Part shown: positions 1-9,400 of the stretch, one piece after another
Numbering within the stretch: the stretch's first letter is position 1
Layout of the letters: the number at the start of each line of letters is the position of its first letter
Origin: Paludibacteraceae bacterium
Lineage (GTDB): Bacteria > Bacteroidota > Bacteroidia > Bacteroidales > Paludibacteraceae
Assembly: GCA_024693065.1 (NCBI GenBank)
Contig: JAILLP010000003.1
Location: 1-59,374, forward strand
Reading direction: 5' to 3'
Length of the DNA: 59,374 nt
The notes under the pieces: model-generated
Databases searched by the model: none
What the model saw: the letters and a program-made list of their open reading frames with translations, nothing else
What the model was told of the DNA's origin: nothing
Made by a program: the position numbers and the translations under genes

Positions 1-1515
1 CGTATAGACACGATCGTCCCTCGCAACTCGAACCCGAACATCAAGCTAGACGTCACGGTCCCGGCGGGCGGCGCTGGCGTCGAATACGACTGGAAGGGCT
101 CCCGCGGGGAGAGCGGTACGACGAACCCGCTTTCCCTGAGCAACGTGACGAGCGACCACTACTACGAGGTGACGCTGAGCGCGGAGGACCACTGCGACGC
201 GACGGCGGTCGTGGACGTGAAGGTGGACGCCAAACTGGTGCTGAAGACGACGCTGAAGGACACGATATGTACGGGTCTGAGCGCGGTTCTGACGATAGAC
301 ACGACGGGGACGGGCAAGTTCCGCCACGAGGACTGGAGCCGCTCGTTGACGGTGACGGCCACCTCGGAGGGCGTGACGACCGACCTGACGGGCTCCGTGA
401 CGCGCGACGGCGACCTGCTGAAACTGACCGTGTCGCCTACGACGACGGCGACCTACAAGATAAACTTCAACTACGGTCCGCAGGATACCACGGCGACTGA
501 ACTGCTCTACGTGATCCCTGCGATCGGCGTGACGATACCTGAGGCGGTGACCATCTGCCAAGGGGAGGCTACGGACATCGTGATCACGGACATCCAGCCG
601 GAGGGTACCGTCATCAAGTGGAACGCCGACACGACGATCCTGACGGAGTCTCTGGACACCGCGGCGGTGACGGTCAAGCCGGTCTACTTGGGCGGCACGA
701 ACCACCAATACCAGTACGCGTACGACTTCGTGGCGTACAACACCTTCTGTAACAGCAGCGTACCATACACGGCATACGTGAAGGTCGACGAGCCACTGGA
801 GGGCGAGATCCTGGGCGACCATGTGATCTGCGAGACGTTCAGCAGCCGTCTGGACGCATCCAGCTACGCCGCCACCACGTACGTATGGACGGTGGAGGGA
901 GACACGGTCAACCAGGGCGCTTCCATGACGGTGACGCCGGCCAAGACGACGCATTACTTCCTCTCCATGGATAGGGGCGTCTGCCACAAGGACGACGACT
1001 TCCTGCTGACGGTGAAGACGAACCCTGTGATCGTTGACATGGACTCCGTGGACATCCGCAACAGGGAGGTTATCCTGAAGGACGGGGCCGGCGAGGAGCC
1101 GTTCAACTTCTGGGTGGACGATTTGGTGGATAGCAGGACGATCGACCCTGTGCTCTATAACCTGAAGTTCTCGAAGCATACGGCGCACGTCTCCGACAAG
1201 AACGGTTGCGTGGGCGAGTTCCTCTTCGAGGTTCCGGCTCCGGGCATCTATATCCCGCCATACTTCACTCCGAACTCCGACGGAATCAACGATAACTGGA
1301 TCGTCGCGGAGTTGCCGATCGTCTATCCGAACGCCGTGGTGAAGATCTACGACCGCTTCGGTAAATTGGTTGCGGAGTACTTGGGCTCCAAGGAAGACGG
1401 ATGGGACGGTACTTACAAAGGCCAACCGATGCCTTCCACCGACTACTGGTACGTGATCGACGTGGAGGAGATCGACCGCCAGTTCCTGGGCCACTTCACA
1501 TTGCTGAGACAATAG
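1..1515 (+). CDS. T9SS type B sorting-domain surface protein, 3' end only
   Basis: The reading frame is open from base 1, so the gene starts upstream of the window and only about 504 C-terminal residues are visible. The visible part is a chain of Ig/PKD-like beta modules with spaced Cys residues. It ends in a type B (gliding-motility-associated) C-terminal domain of roughly 85 residues, marked by YFTPNSDGINDNW, VKIYDRFGKLV and GWDGTYKGQPMPSTDYWY. In known families this domain directs export through the type IX secretion system and attachment to the cell surface. Codon use is strikingly GC-rich (many ACG, GAC, CTG and GTG codons), more so than in the giant adhesin at 22-35 kb. An internal GTG at 145 is not a plausible start because the same domain pattern continues upstream of it. 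The pseudouridine synthase gene follows after 9 bases. Adhesion is the likely role; the ligand is unknown. Confidence 0.9.
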   Translation, partial: RIDTIVPRNSNPNIKLDVTVPAGGAGVEYDWKGSRGESGTTNPLSLSNVTSDHYYEVTLSAEDHCDATAVVDVKVDAKLVLKTTLKDTICTGLSAVLTIDTTGTGKFRHEDWSRSLTVTATSEGVTTDLTGSVTRDGDLLKLTVSPTTTATYKINFNYGPQDTTATELLYVIPAIGVTIPEAVTICQGEATDIVITDIQPEGTVIKWNADTTILTESLDTAAVTVKPVYLGGTNHQYQYAYDFVAYNTFCNSSVPYTAYVKVDEPLEGEILGDHVICETFSSRLDASSYAATTYVWTVEGDTVNQGASMTVTPAKTTHYFLSMDRGVCHKDDDFLLTVKTNPVIVDMDSVDIRNREVILKDGAGEEPFNFWVDDLVDSRTIDPVLYNLKFSKHTAHVSDKNGCVGEFLFEVPAPGIYIPPYFTPNSDGINDNWIVAELPIVYPNAVVKIYDRFGKLVAEYLGSKEDGWDGTYKGQPMPSTDYWYVIDVEEIDRQFLGHFTLLRQ

Positions 1516-1524
1516 TAAATAGAT

Positions 1525-3141
1525 ATGTTCCATCGTTTTCAGAAGATTATTGATGGCATAGAACTGCCGAAGCAGTTTACTTATCCTTTTAGTTACGAAC
1601 CTCATCCGTTGTCTGTCATGGCGGCGGATGAGGTTCGTGCTTATATCTCCTCCCAAAGCCAATGGTCGGAGGAGTTGGCGCAGGGAAAGATGTTCGGTGT
1701 GTTGGTCGTTCGGAACGGGCAAGGGGAGCTGGGCTTCCTCGCTGCCTTTTCGGGCCAGTTGGCGGGCACCTACCAGCACGATTATTTCGTGCCCCCTGTG
1801 TACGATTTGTCTGAGCCAGACGGTTTCTTTAGGGACGAGGAGCGGTATATCTCTTCCCTCAATGATAAAATTGAAACCATCGCTTCCTCCGCGGAGTACC
1901 TCTCTTCTTGCTCCTTGGTAAAACGCTTGGAGGAGCGGATGGAGCGCCTTGCGGAGGAGTGGCGGCTGCGCCTCGCCCAGGCGAAGGAAGAGCGGGACGC
2001 GCGGAGGTCCGTTTCCCTCACCGAAGAGGAGGAACAGCAGCTGGTGAAGGAAAGCCAGTTCCTCAAGGCGGAGTGCAAGCGGGAGAAGAGTAGGCTGCAG
2101 GCGGAATTGTCGCAGGCGCAGGCCGCTCTGACCCGCTATGAGGAGGAGATGGAGGCTTTGAAGCGGGAGCGCAAGCAACGTTCCGCAGCACTGCAGGGGC
2201 GTCTGTTCGACCAGTTCGTGCTCTTGAACGCCAAGGGGGAGAATCGTTCGTTGTGCGGCATCTTCAGCCGTGTGGGGCATCCCATACCGCCCAGTGGGGC
2301 AGGAGAGTGCGCCGCACCCAAACTGTTGCAGTACGCCTTCCTGAACCATTATGAGCCCTTGTGCATGGCGGAGTTCTGGTGGGGTGCCTCCCCCAAGGCG
2401 ATCGTCCGTCACCATGGACATTACTATCCGGCCTGTAAAAGCAAGTGTGAGCCGATCCTGCAGTTCATGATGCAGGGGTTGGATGTGGAGCCGTCGCCGA
2501 TCCAGCCGTTGAGTCAGGAACTGACGTTGGAGGTGGTGTGGGAGGATGATGACATAGCCGTGGTGAACAAACCGGCGGGCGTCTTGTCCGTTCCGGGCAA
2601 GTCGGATGCGCAGTCGGTCTATTCCTTCGCACGGAAGCGTTACCCGGAGGCCACGGGACCGTTGGTGGTTCATCGGTTGGACATGTCCACCTCCGGCTTG
2701 CTGATTATCGCCAAGCGGAAAGAAGTCCACCAAGCGTTGCAAAAACAGTTCAATGACCATGAGGTAAGGAAGAGGTACGTTGCGTTGTTACAGGGCAATT
2801 TAGCCGCGGATTCGGGCACTATTTGCCTGCCGATCTGTCCCGATGTGGAGCACCGTCCCTGCCAGATGGTGAGTGAGAAGTATGGAAAGTATGCGTTGAC
2901 GGAGTATGAGGTGATTGGGCGGAAGGAAGGCGTGACCCGAGTCTATTTCTATCCGAAGACGGGTCGCACGCACCAGTTGCGGCTTCATGCGGCCCATGCA
3001 CGGGGTTTAGGGATGCCGATCGTAGGCGACGAGTTGTATGGGCGGAAGGCGGACCGTCTCTACCTACAGGCGCAGCGCATCGAGTTTGTGCACCCTGTCA
3101 CGGGTGAGCAGGTTTGTGTGGAGATCCCGTGTGAGTTCTAA
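1525..3141 (+). CDS. RluA-family RNA pseudouridine synthase with N-terminal extension
   Basis: This enzyme isomerises uridine to pseudouridine in rRNA or tRNA. The catalytic domain occupies about residues 330-538. It carries the HRLDMSTSGLLIIAK motif, whose Asp (about residue 385) is the family nucleophile, and the later GRTHQLRLH motif. At 538 aa it is much longer than E. coli RluA (about 220 aa). The first 110 residues are an extra domain, residues about 120-235 are a highly charged predicted coiled coil, and a Cys/His-containing linker follows. Extended RluA proteins of this kind occur in Bacteroidota, but I cannot assign the target nucleotide. The ATG lies 9 bases after the preceding stop, so the two genes may be co-transcribed, although their functions look unrelated. 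A strong terminator follows. Confidence 0.9.
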   Translation: MFHRFQKIIDGIELPKQFTYPFSYEPHPLSVMAADEVRAYISSQSQWSEELAQGKMFGVLVVRNGQGELGFLAAFSGQLAGTYQHDYFVPPVYDLSEPDGFFRDEERYISSLNDKIETIASSAEYLSSCSLVKRLEERMERLAEEWRLRLAQAKEERDARRSVSLTEEEEQQLVKESQFLKAECKREKSRLQAELSQAQAALTRYEEEMEALKRERKQRSAALQGRLFDQFVLLNAKGENRSLCGIFSRVGHPIPPSGAGECAAPKLLQYAFLNHYEPLCMAEFWWGASPKAIVRHHGHYYPACKSKCEPILQFMMQGLDVEPSPIQPLSQELTLEVVWEDDDIAVVNKPAGVLSVPGKSDAQSVYSFARKRYPEATGPLVVHRLDMSTSGLLIIAKRKEVHQALQKQFNDHEVRKRYVALLQGNLAADSGTICLPICPDVEHRPCQMVSEKYGKYALTEYEVIGRKEGVTRVYFYPKTGRTHQLRLHAAHARGLGMPIVGDELYGRKADRLYLQAQRIEFVHPVTGEQVCVEIPCEF

Positions 3142-3163
3142 CGTAAAATATCAGTAGAAAACA

Positions 3164-3196
3164 AAAAAATCGCATGGAAAACCATGCGATTTTTTA
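3164..3196 (+). terminator. Rho-independent terminator after the pseudouridine synthase gene
   Basis: A perfect 14-bp stem (3164-3177 with 3182-3195) encloses an AAAA loop and ends in a T run. The A run on the left arm makes it potentially bidirectional, so it could also stop transcription leaving the CRISPR array on the minus strand. Confidence 0.85.
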
Positions 3197-3247
3197 TTTC
3201 AAAAACAGCTTGTAAATACTTGTGAATCAAAATATTGTAGCAAATGT
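3197..3247. other. AT-rich flank of the CRISPR array, possible leader
   Basis: About 51 bp of AT-rich sequence lie between the terminator and the first perfect repeat. The repeat at this end is intact while the repeat at the other end is decayed, so this side could be where new spacers enter. No leader motif is recognised; this rests on repeat decay alone. Confidence 0.35.
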
Positions 3248-4983
3248 ACTGTTTTTGCAGCCTCTAAATTACAAAATTGAAAGCAATTCACAACTACCTT
3301 CGTCCAATGTCAAGCATGACGGATACTGTTTTTGCAGCCTCTAAATTACAAAATTGAAAGCAATTCACAACGAGTGTTTTCATATACCTTAAGTGAACTC
3401 GACTGTTTTTGCAGCCTCTAAATTACAAAATTGAAAGCAATTCACAACCTCTAAATCGTGCGTATTTCTGCGTGAAAACTGTTTTTGCAGCCTCTAAATT
3501 ACAAAATTGAAAGCAATTCACAACCTGCTGGATGCACTCCTCCTTCGTCGGGAAACTGTTTTTGCAGCCTCTAAATTACAAAATTGAAAGCAATTCACAA
3601 CCGCCAATGGCTGACTATACGAAAGAAGTTACTGTTTTTGCAGCCTCTAAATTACAAAATTGAAAGCAATTCACAACTATTTACGTTTTACCCATATTTC
3701 TATACTAACTGTTTTTGCAGCCTCTAAATTACAAAATTGAAAGCAATTCACAACTCCTTCGTTATAGTCGAAGTCATTGCTTGACTGTTTTTGCAGCCTC
3801 TAAATTACAAAATTGAAAGCAATTCACAACATGGCGTTGTTTTGGTTTGCTTGTGAGATTACTGTTTTTGCAGCCTCTAAATTACAAAATTGAAAGCAAT
3901 TCACAACAAAAACGAAAAGTACAAAAAAAAAGGACGGACTGTTTTTGCAGCCTCTAAATTACAAAATTGAAAGCAATTCACAACCCTGTTGTGGTCCCTC
4001 CTGTCCCTCTTGTAACTGTTTTTGCAGCCTCTAAATTACAAAATTGAAAGCAATTCACAACAGAAGGTGCATAAAGCTTCAGCGTGGATATACTGTTTTT
4101 GCAGCCTCTAAATTACAAAATTGAAAGCAATTCACAACTGGGCTCTCGATGACTTCATCCATCGCCTCACTGTTTTTGCAGCCTCTAAATTACAAAATTG
4201 AAAGCAATTCACAACACCAGCGGGGGCGCAAGTCCCCGCACAAAGACTGTTTTTGCAGCCTCTAAATTACAAAATTGAAAGCAATTCACAACCAACTTGT
4301 TGCGGCTCCTGAAGTCGAACCCACTGTTTTTGCAGCCTCTAAATTACAAAATTGAAAGCAATTCACAACAGAGCCGCAATAATGAATGAGGGTAAGATTA
4401 CTGTTTTTGCAGCCTCTAAATTACAAAATTGAAAGCAATTCACAACTTGGTTTTTTCTGAGGAATTTCGTCAACAACTGTTTTTGCAGCCTCTAAATTAC
4501 AAAATTGAAAGCAATTCACAACTGCACGTGCCTAACGCAGGCGCTAAGCCTGACTGTTTTTGCAGCCTCTAAATTACAAAATTGAAAGCAATTCACAACA
4601 TTTCCCCGTCTGAAAATGACCTAGAAAGACTGTTTTTGCAGCCTCTAAATTACAAAATTGAAAGCAATTCACAACTGCCGTACAGGCGCTCGTAGGTGAG
4701 ATATGACTGTTTTTGCAGCCTCTAAATTACAAAATTGAAAGCAATTCACAACTCGGAGATGCAGACGCAGAACCTACAAGACACTGTTTTTGCAGCCTCT
4801 AAATTACAAAATTGAAAGCAATTCACAACATAGGCGACCATGCGATACATGGGGCGGGGACTGTTTTTGCAGCCTCTAAATTACAAAATTGAAAGCAATT
4901 CACAACAAGTACTACACCTATGCGGACATGATGCGCACTGTTTTAGACTACCCAAAAGTACAAAATTGAAAGCAATAGACTAC
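3248..4983 (-). CRISPR. Type II-C CRISPR array: 22 identical 47-bp repeats plus one decayed repeat, 22 spacers
   Basis: In the plus strand each repeat begins ACTGTTTTTGCAGCC and ends GCAATTCACAAC. The crRNA sense is the minus strand, where repeats begin GTTGTGAATTGC. Intact repeats start at 3248, 3325, 3402, 3478, 3555, 3631, 3708, 3784, 3861, 3938, 4015, 4092, 4169, 4246, 4323, 4400, 4476, 4553, 4629, 4706, 4783 and 4860. A decayed copy occupies 4937-4983. Spacers are 30 bp except five of 29 bp. The orientation is fixed by the tracrRNA at 10.88 kb, whose anti-repeat matches the plus strand and therefore pairs with minus-strand repeat RNA. In crRNA sense, repeat nt 2-4 (TTG) and nt 24-31 (TAATTTAG) are 19 nt apart and resemble a Bacteroidota promoter, so each repeat may drive its own crRNA. 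No two spacers look alike, and I saw no spacer matching the rest of the window. Confidence 0.98.
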
Positions 4984-5009
4984 CCAAAAGTACAAATTTT
5001 TAAAACAGT
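4937..5009 (-). repeat. Decayed repeat and duplicated 20-mer between array and cas2
   Basis: The last repeat keeps its ACTGTTTT end and the central ACAAAATTGAAAGCAAT, but other parts are replaced. The 20-mer AGACTACCCAAAAGTACAAA occurs twice, at 4945-4964 and 4977-4996, once inside the repeat remnant and once after it. The whole segment is bounded by an inverted repeat, ACTGTTTTA (4937-4945) and TAAAACAGT (5001-5009), and the right arm overlaps the cas2 stop codon. On the minus strand each 20-mer contains TACTTTTG, a perfect -7 consensus, pointing into the array, but neither has a good -33 element. It may be a degenerate terminal repeat or a leader remnant. Confidence 0.7.
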
Positions 5010-5344
5010 GTTAGCTGGATAGGTAGTTGTGCCTCATCCGTTTTCCGCTTTTGCTTTTTGGTTCCGATAAAGTTCTGCATGTTGCCGAACTGCTTGTCCG
5101 TCACCCGCAGAATACTGACTTGCCCCGTTTCCGGCAATAGGTTCTGCACTCGTTTGGTATGCACGTCCGCATTCTCCGAGCTGGGACAGTGCCGCACATA
5201 GACGGAGTATTGCATCATGGTGAAGCCATCTCCCTGCAATCGTTTGCGGAAGTCGGCATATGCCTGCCGATCCTTCTTGGTCTCCGTCGGGAGGTCGAAA
5301 AAGACAAATAACCACATAATCCTATATTCGCTGAGCCGTTGCAT
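5000..5344 (-). CDS. cas2: CRISPR-associated endoribonuclease-fold protein Cas2
   Basis: A 114-aa protein with the Cas2 ferredoxin-like N-terminus: WLFVFFDLPTETKKDR contains the conserved Asp after the first beta strand, and FTMMQYSVYVRHC follows. Cas2 dimers bridge two Cas1 dimers to form the spacer integration complex. Translation could begin at the first Met or at the Met nine residues later, which would put the core strand nearer the usual position. The gene starts 3 bases after the cas1 stop, so the two are clearly in one operon. The stop codon lies inside the inverted repeat that bounds the array. Confidence 0.95.
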   Translation of the reverse strand: MQRLSEYRIMWLFVFFDLPTETKKDRQAYADFRKRLQGDGFTMMQYSVYVRHCPSSENADVHTKRVQNLLPETGQVSILRVTDKQFGNMQNFIGTKKQKRKTDEAQLPIQLTLF

Positions 5345-5347
5345 ATC

Positions 5348-6280
5348 CTAATCCATTGTAGGGTAGAGTATCTTGCGGGATTCGCCGCTGAAGCATTTGT
5401 AGAGCGAGGCGGTTGTCTGCGCCGTCGCCACCATGAGCGGACTGCGTTGCCCGGCGATGTTCACGTCGAGCGCAGGAATGGTCAGTAATTGCTGCTTGTG
5501 TTCTATCGTGATCTCTTCTTGATGGCCCATCTTTTGGGTGACATCTATGACGAGGGCGTCCACGTAGGGACGGTAGGGCTCCATGATGTCGTCCGCCAAG
5601 CAGTAGGCGTTGTATCGGTTGTGGTGGTGGATGCCCAGGGTGGGGAGGAGTCCGCTTGCCACCAGCGAGCGGGCCACGATGGCGCGCAGGATGGCGTACC
5701 CGTAGTTCAGCAGGTTGTTGGGAGCGATGCCCTCCCGTCCGCGGGTGAAGTCCGGCACGTCGGGGAACATGTTTTTCCAGTAGAAGGCGGCCGCTTTGCC
5801 CTCCACGTTTTCTGTGTCGCCGCTCTTCACTTCGTTCACCCATCGCATCATGTTCTTCACCTCCAAGCCCCTCTTTTGGTTGAGCACAGCCGCCTGGTTG
5901 GCGATCTTCTGTTGGATGGTTTGTTGCCACAACTGCTTTTTCAGGGGGAGGGAAGCCTCTATTTGGTCGCGGAACCGTTCGCTCTGGGTGGTGTTTCCCT
6001 CCAAGGAAAGCTGCAGGCCGACGGGGAGGTGGCGGCTGTCGCAGGTGATCACGGCGCAGTTACATTCCAGCAGGTGGGCCAGCAGACCTTGGGTGAGGGT
6101 GATCTGTTGATGGTCGAGCACCACCACGCCGATATCCTCGATGGGGATGGTGGTGGTAGCCTCCTTCTTCAGGCGCTCTGTCAGGTTGCTTTTCTCCACC
6201 TCCGGTAGTTTGACGACCAGCTGGTGGTTGGTCAGCGACAGGTATGCCGGGTTGCTGAAACATAATGTGCGTTTGATCAT
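5348..6280 (-). CDS. cas1: CRISPR-associated integrase Cas1
   Basis: A 310-aa type II Cas1, the metal-dependent integrase that inserts spacers at the array. Visible catalytic positions are Glu160 in NVEGKAAAFYW, the His cluster at 218-220 in LGIHHHNRYNAYCLAD, and Asp231/Glu234 in DDIMEPYRP. The N-terminal beta domain (to about residue 85) and the helical catalytic domain are both complete. It lies between cas9 and cas2 on the minus strand, in the order typical of type II-C. Base composition is high: a hand count of 5641-5700 gives 43 G+C of 60, in contrast to the AT-rich cas9 upstream. Confidence 0.97.
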   Translation of the reverse strand: MIKRTLCFSNPAYLSLTNHQLVVKLPEVEKSNLTERLKKEATTTIPIEDIGVVVLDHQQITLTQGLLAHLLECNCAVITCDSRHLPVGLQLSLEGNTTQSERFRDQIEASLPLKKQLWQQTIQQKIANQAAVLNQKRGLEVKNMMRWVNEVKSGDTENVEGKAAAFYWKNMFPDVPDFTRGREGIAPNNLLNYGYAILRAIVARSLVASGLLPTLGIHHHNRYNAYCLADDIMEPYRPYVDALVIDVTQKMGHQEEITIEHKQQLLTIPALDVNIAGQRSPLMVATAQTTASLYKCFSGESRKILYPTMD

Positions 6281-6499
6281 AGGCTATTCTATTTTAGTGC
6301 GTTTTGTTATCTGCTTCTTCAAATTTCAGTTGTGCGATTTTTTCGTACAACTGAAATAAGGTGAGGACCTATCATCGTCTCTGTTTTTAGGATAGGTACA
6401 ATTCGTACCCATCCTTTGAAGAGTTTCGAATTCTTTCTTTGTTCCATACGGAACGAATTTTCTTCTCACGAAATCGTTTGGGTTATGGATTATCCATGT
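6281..6499. promoter_or_regulatory. cas9-cas1 intergenic region with two inverted repeats
   Basis: A perfect 10-bp inverted repeat, TTTCAGTTGT (6324-6333) and ACAACTGAAA (6347-6356), can be extended by an inner CGA/TCG pair. A second hairpin has arms at 6389-6399 and 6405-6415 around AATTC, with the core GGTAC-N5-GTACC. Neither is followed by a clear T run on the minus strand, so they are not convincing terminators. The second resembles the palindrome at 11055-11071 on the other side of cas9. Either could set the relative expression of cas9 and cas1-cas2 or mark a recombination junction. Confidence 0.5.
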
Positions 6500-9400
6500 T
6501 TAATATTCACCTACCGAAACTATTTGGCCAATGTGGTTCACTCGAACTTTAACTACACCACTTGCAAATGCTAAACTTTTATATTGTCGATATGTGATAT
6601 CTCTTAACGTTTTATTGTCAGTTACTGTTGTTTCCAAATGATGTCTAAAAACATAGTCTCGTACGAAACTATTCCCACTAGCGACTTTAGACATTTTTTG
6701 GACCCTATACAAATTCGAACTTATTGTTGCGTAATTCTCCGGATTCTTGAACCAATCTTCATCGTATGCTTTTGGATTGAAAATCATATTGCCTTCGGAA
6801 TCGTAACGAGGAAAGATAAAATATTCGTTCTGTTTCATTGTGAACAGAAACTGCCATCCTTCATCCTGCTTGTATGTTTTGTCGATTATCGGCAATTGTT
6901 GTATGGCACGAGAAGTGGCTTCGAAGAATGACACTATCTTTTCGTCTAATTCGTATTGTAAATCTCCATTTTCATTGAACATCGGTTGCCCATTTTTGTC
7001 CAACTTAGGTTTTCGATAGATAGCCACGTGGTGGTTGTTACCTGTGTTTACGAAATCGACAGGTTGAGTCTTCCCTTCTTTGTTAAGAATCAAATTTCCT
7101 TCTTTGTCGCGCTTATCGTGTAGTGCCTCGATATTGCTAACACCAGTAATGGTCACTCTTTTTATGGCAATTCCCTTTTCTTTATTGAGCCAGATTGGTT
7201 TTTCATCGAGGTTGGAAAATGCTTTTTTCGCATCATCTCCAAATTCTTTCAGTCTGTCTTGTAGTATTTGACGTACATGTACATCGACAACCTTCTCAAC
7301 ATTCAAATCTTTATCAATTGGTTTCCTTATGGTGTAAATGTTCTCAAAACAAACCATTTTAACTTTCTCGGGAACCTTGTCTGTGTGTTGAGTATTGAGC
7401 CATATCGGATTTTTTTCCAATGAGTTTTTCCCAGTGAATGCTTTCTTTGCATCATTGTCAAATTCTTTTAGTCTAGATAGTAATGCCTCCCTATAAGTTT
7501 GTTTTGCAACGGATTGTATCTTCTTTATGTCAAAGGATGCATTTATCTTCTCCTCTTTCGTTCCATATTGCTTGCAACTGCCGTAAACAGTTTCTAAGTG
7601 CAATTGCCCACGTGGGGTTAGTTGCGCTTTTTTGTTTTTCCCTGTTGCCTTTTGTGTTGTATTTATGTTTAGAGTAACCACCTTGTTTTTGGCTTTGATG
7701 GATACCAATATGTTTTCTAGATGTCTCTTGGATTCTGCTCGGAATTCATTGAGTGGCATAGGTGGATTAAAGCGAAGTTTCCCATGATTGTCTCGACTAA
7801 GTTCTTTCTTTTCTATGAAATAAACCGCTTTTGTTTTATCTTCTTTGCTTAAATCGGAGAACTCAACCATATCTAAATCAATCCACTCATCTACACCTTT
7901 TGATATTCGAGCATTAAGGTTGTTTAGGTATTGTATGAAACTACGCTTTGTGAATGCAATAGTAAGGGCATCCATTGCATGATGACGGTGGTCATTACGT
8001 TTTGTCCAATCCTTGATACGACGAATCAGTTGTCCGTCACGTCCTTTTATGATTTCCGTAAGACCTAGTTCGTTGTATTTGTTCCAATTGAGTTCCTGCA
8101 TCACATCAACCAGTTGCCAATCTTCACGTAAACGATCCGTGATACTACCTGTGGTGGGTACAACATAACGGACTATTCCTTCTAAAATTTCGCGAGCCTT
8201 CTTTGCAATGTATTGTGAATCTCGTAAATCCCTATTGATGAATCCGCTTGGAATATCAGTTTCTTTCATCATGAGTTTATCACGTTTTGTCTTGCTGATT
8301 TTACCATCTTTGTATAGCTTTTCTATACGAGAGGTGTAATCTCCCTTTGCATATTCTTCTCCATATTTTTGGGAGACAAAATCGTAGGCTGTCATGTTAG
8401 ATTTGTCCAAATTAGCTTGTCTGGCTTCCAATGTTTTGTTGGAAAATGAGTCGTCAAATAATTTGGCTTGAGGTATAATGTGTTCAATATCAAATTCTTT
8501 GCTAAAAAGTTTTTCATGTGGAATATAAGTGCTTGTATACAAAGTTTTATATCCGTTACTTTCTAACTCTTTATACAGCTTGTAGCGTATAATATCGTTT
8601 CGGCTGACATGTGAAAGTCCAAATTCGCTTTGGAGTTTTTTTACATATTCTTCATGTAGTTTGGTCGTTTCATTGATGGATTTTGTTAACTCTTCTCGCT
8701 CTTTTGCTGATTTTTTTAATTCTCGAGCTAATTCAATACGAATTTCGTCGGGCTTTCCGTATGTCTCTGAAATCGTATTGACTACATTAATCATTTGATT
8801 TAGAATCTTTTCAACGACTGGATTACGTAAACTATTACGAGGAAGGAGTTCCAACTTGTCTTTTAATACTCTATTCTGAATTTCCTCTTTTGTGAGTGAT
8901 TGCTTAGAGTGACGATATCCTGCGTACTCACATGCAACGCTATAATCATTACCGTCTTTTAAGTGTGGTAATATTTTCCGAATTGCTTTTGAAGAAAGAC
9001 TACCATAGTCTGTTTCAAATTTGACGTTGGCAAGAATGGTGGCGTATTCGCTATTGAAACCATATGTGTTTTGCAACTTTTCGATTAGTTTTTCGTTGCC
9101 TAAGTTTGAATTGTCACCTTCAAATGAATATAAAAGATGCCACAGTTTATACATTGGCTGTTGATCAAACTTAGGGTCCGGTAAGGAAGAATCGAACTTT
9201 AAAATTTCTGTGTTTATACCTAAAGTATTGAATATCTCAGTAATTGCTTTAGTGATTTCTTTTGCAGATTTCTTTGAAATGTCACCGAGATTGTGGCCGC
9301 TTCTTTCTATGATTGTTAGATATGCCTTGATTAACGTGTTTTGTGTATGATTACCATCTAATTCTTTAAAGTTTAAATCTAACTCTTTCGTGTTTTTGAA

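Noticed and set aside
46-2760. 904-codon open frame on the minus strand
   Set aside because: It is antisense to two well-supported genes, has an arginine/leucine/histidine-rich composition typical of shadow frames, and shows no domain.
4840-5022. 60-codon frame at the end of the array
   Set aside because: It consists of repeat and spacer sequence running into the antisense of cas2.
6389-6415. Hairpin as a terminator between cas9 and cas1
   Set aside because: The minus-strand side is followed by AAAAACAG rather than a T run.
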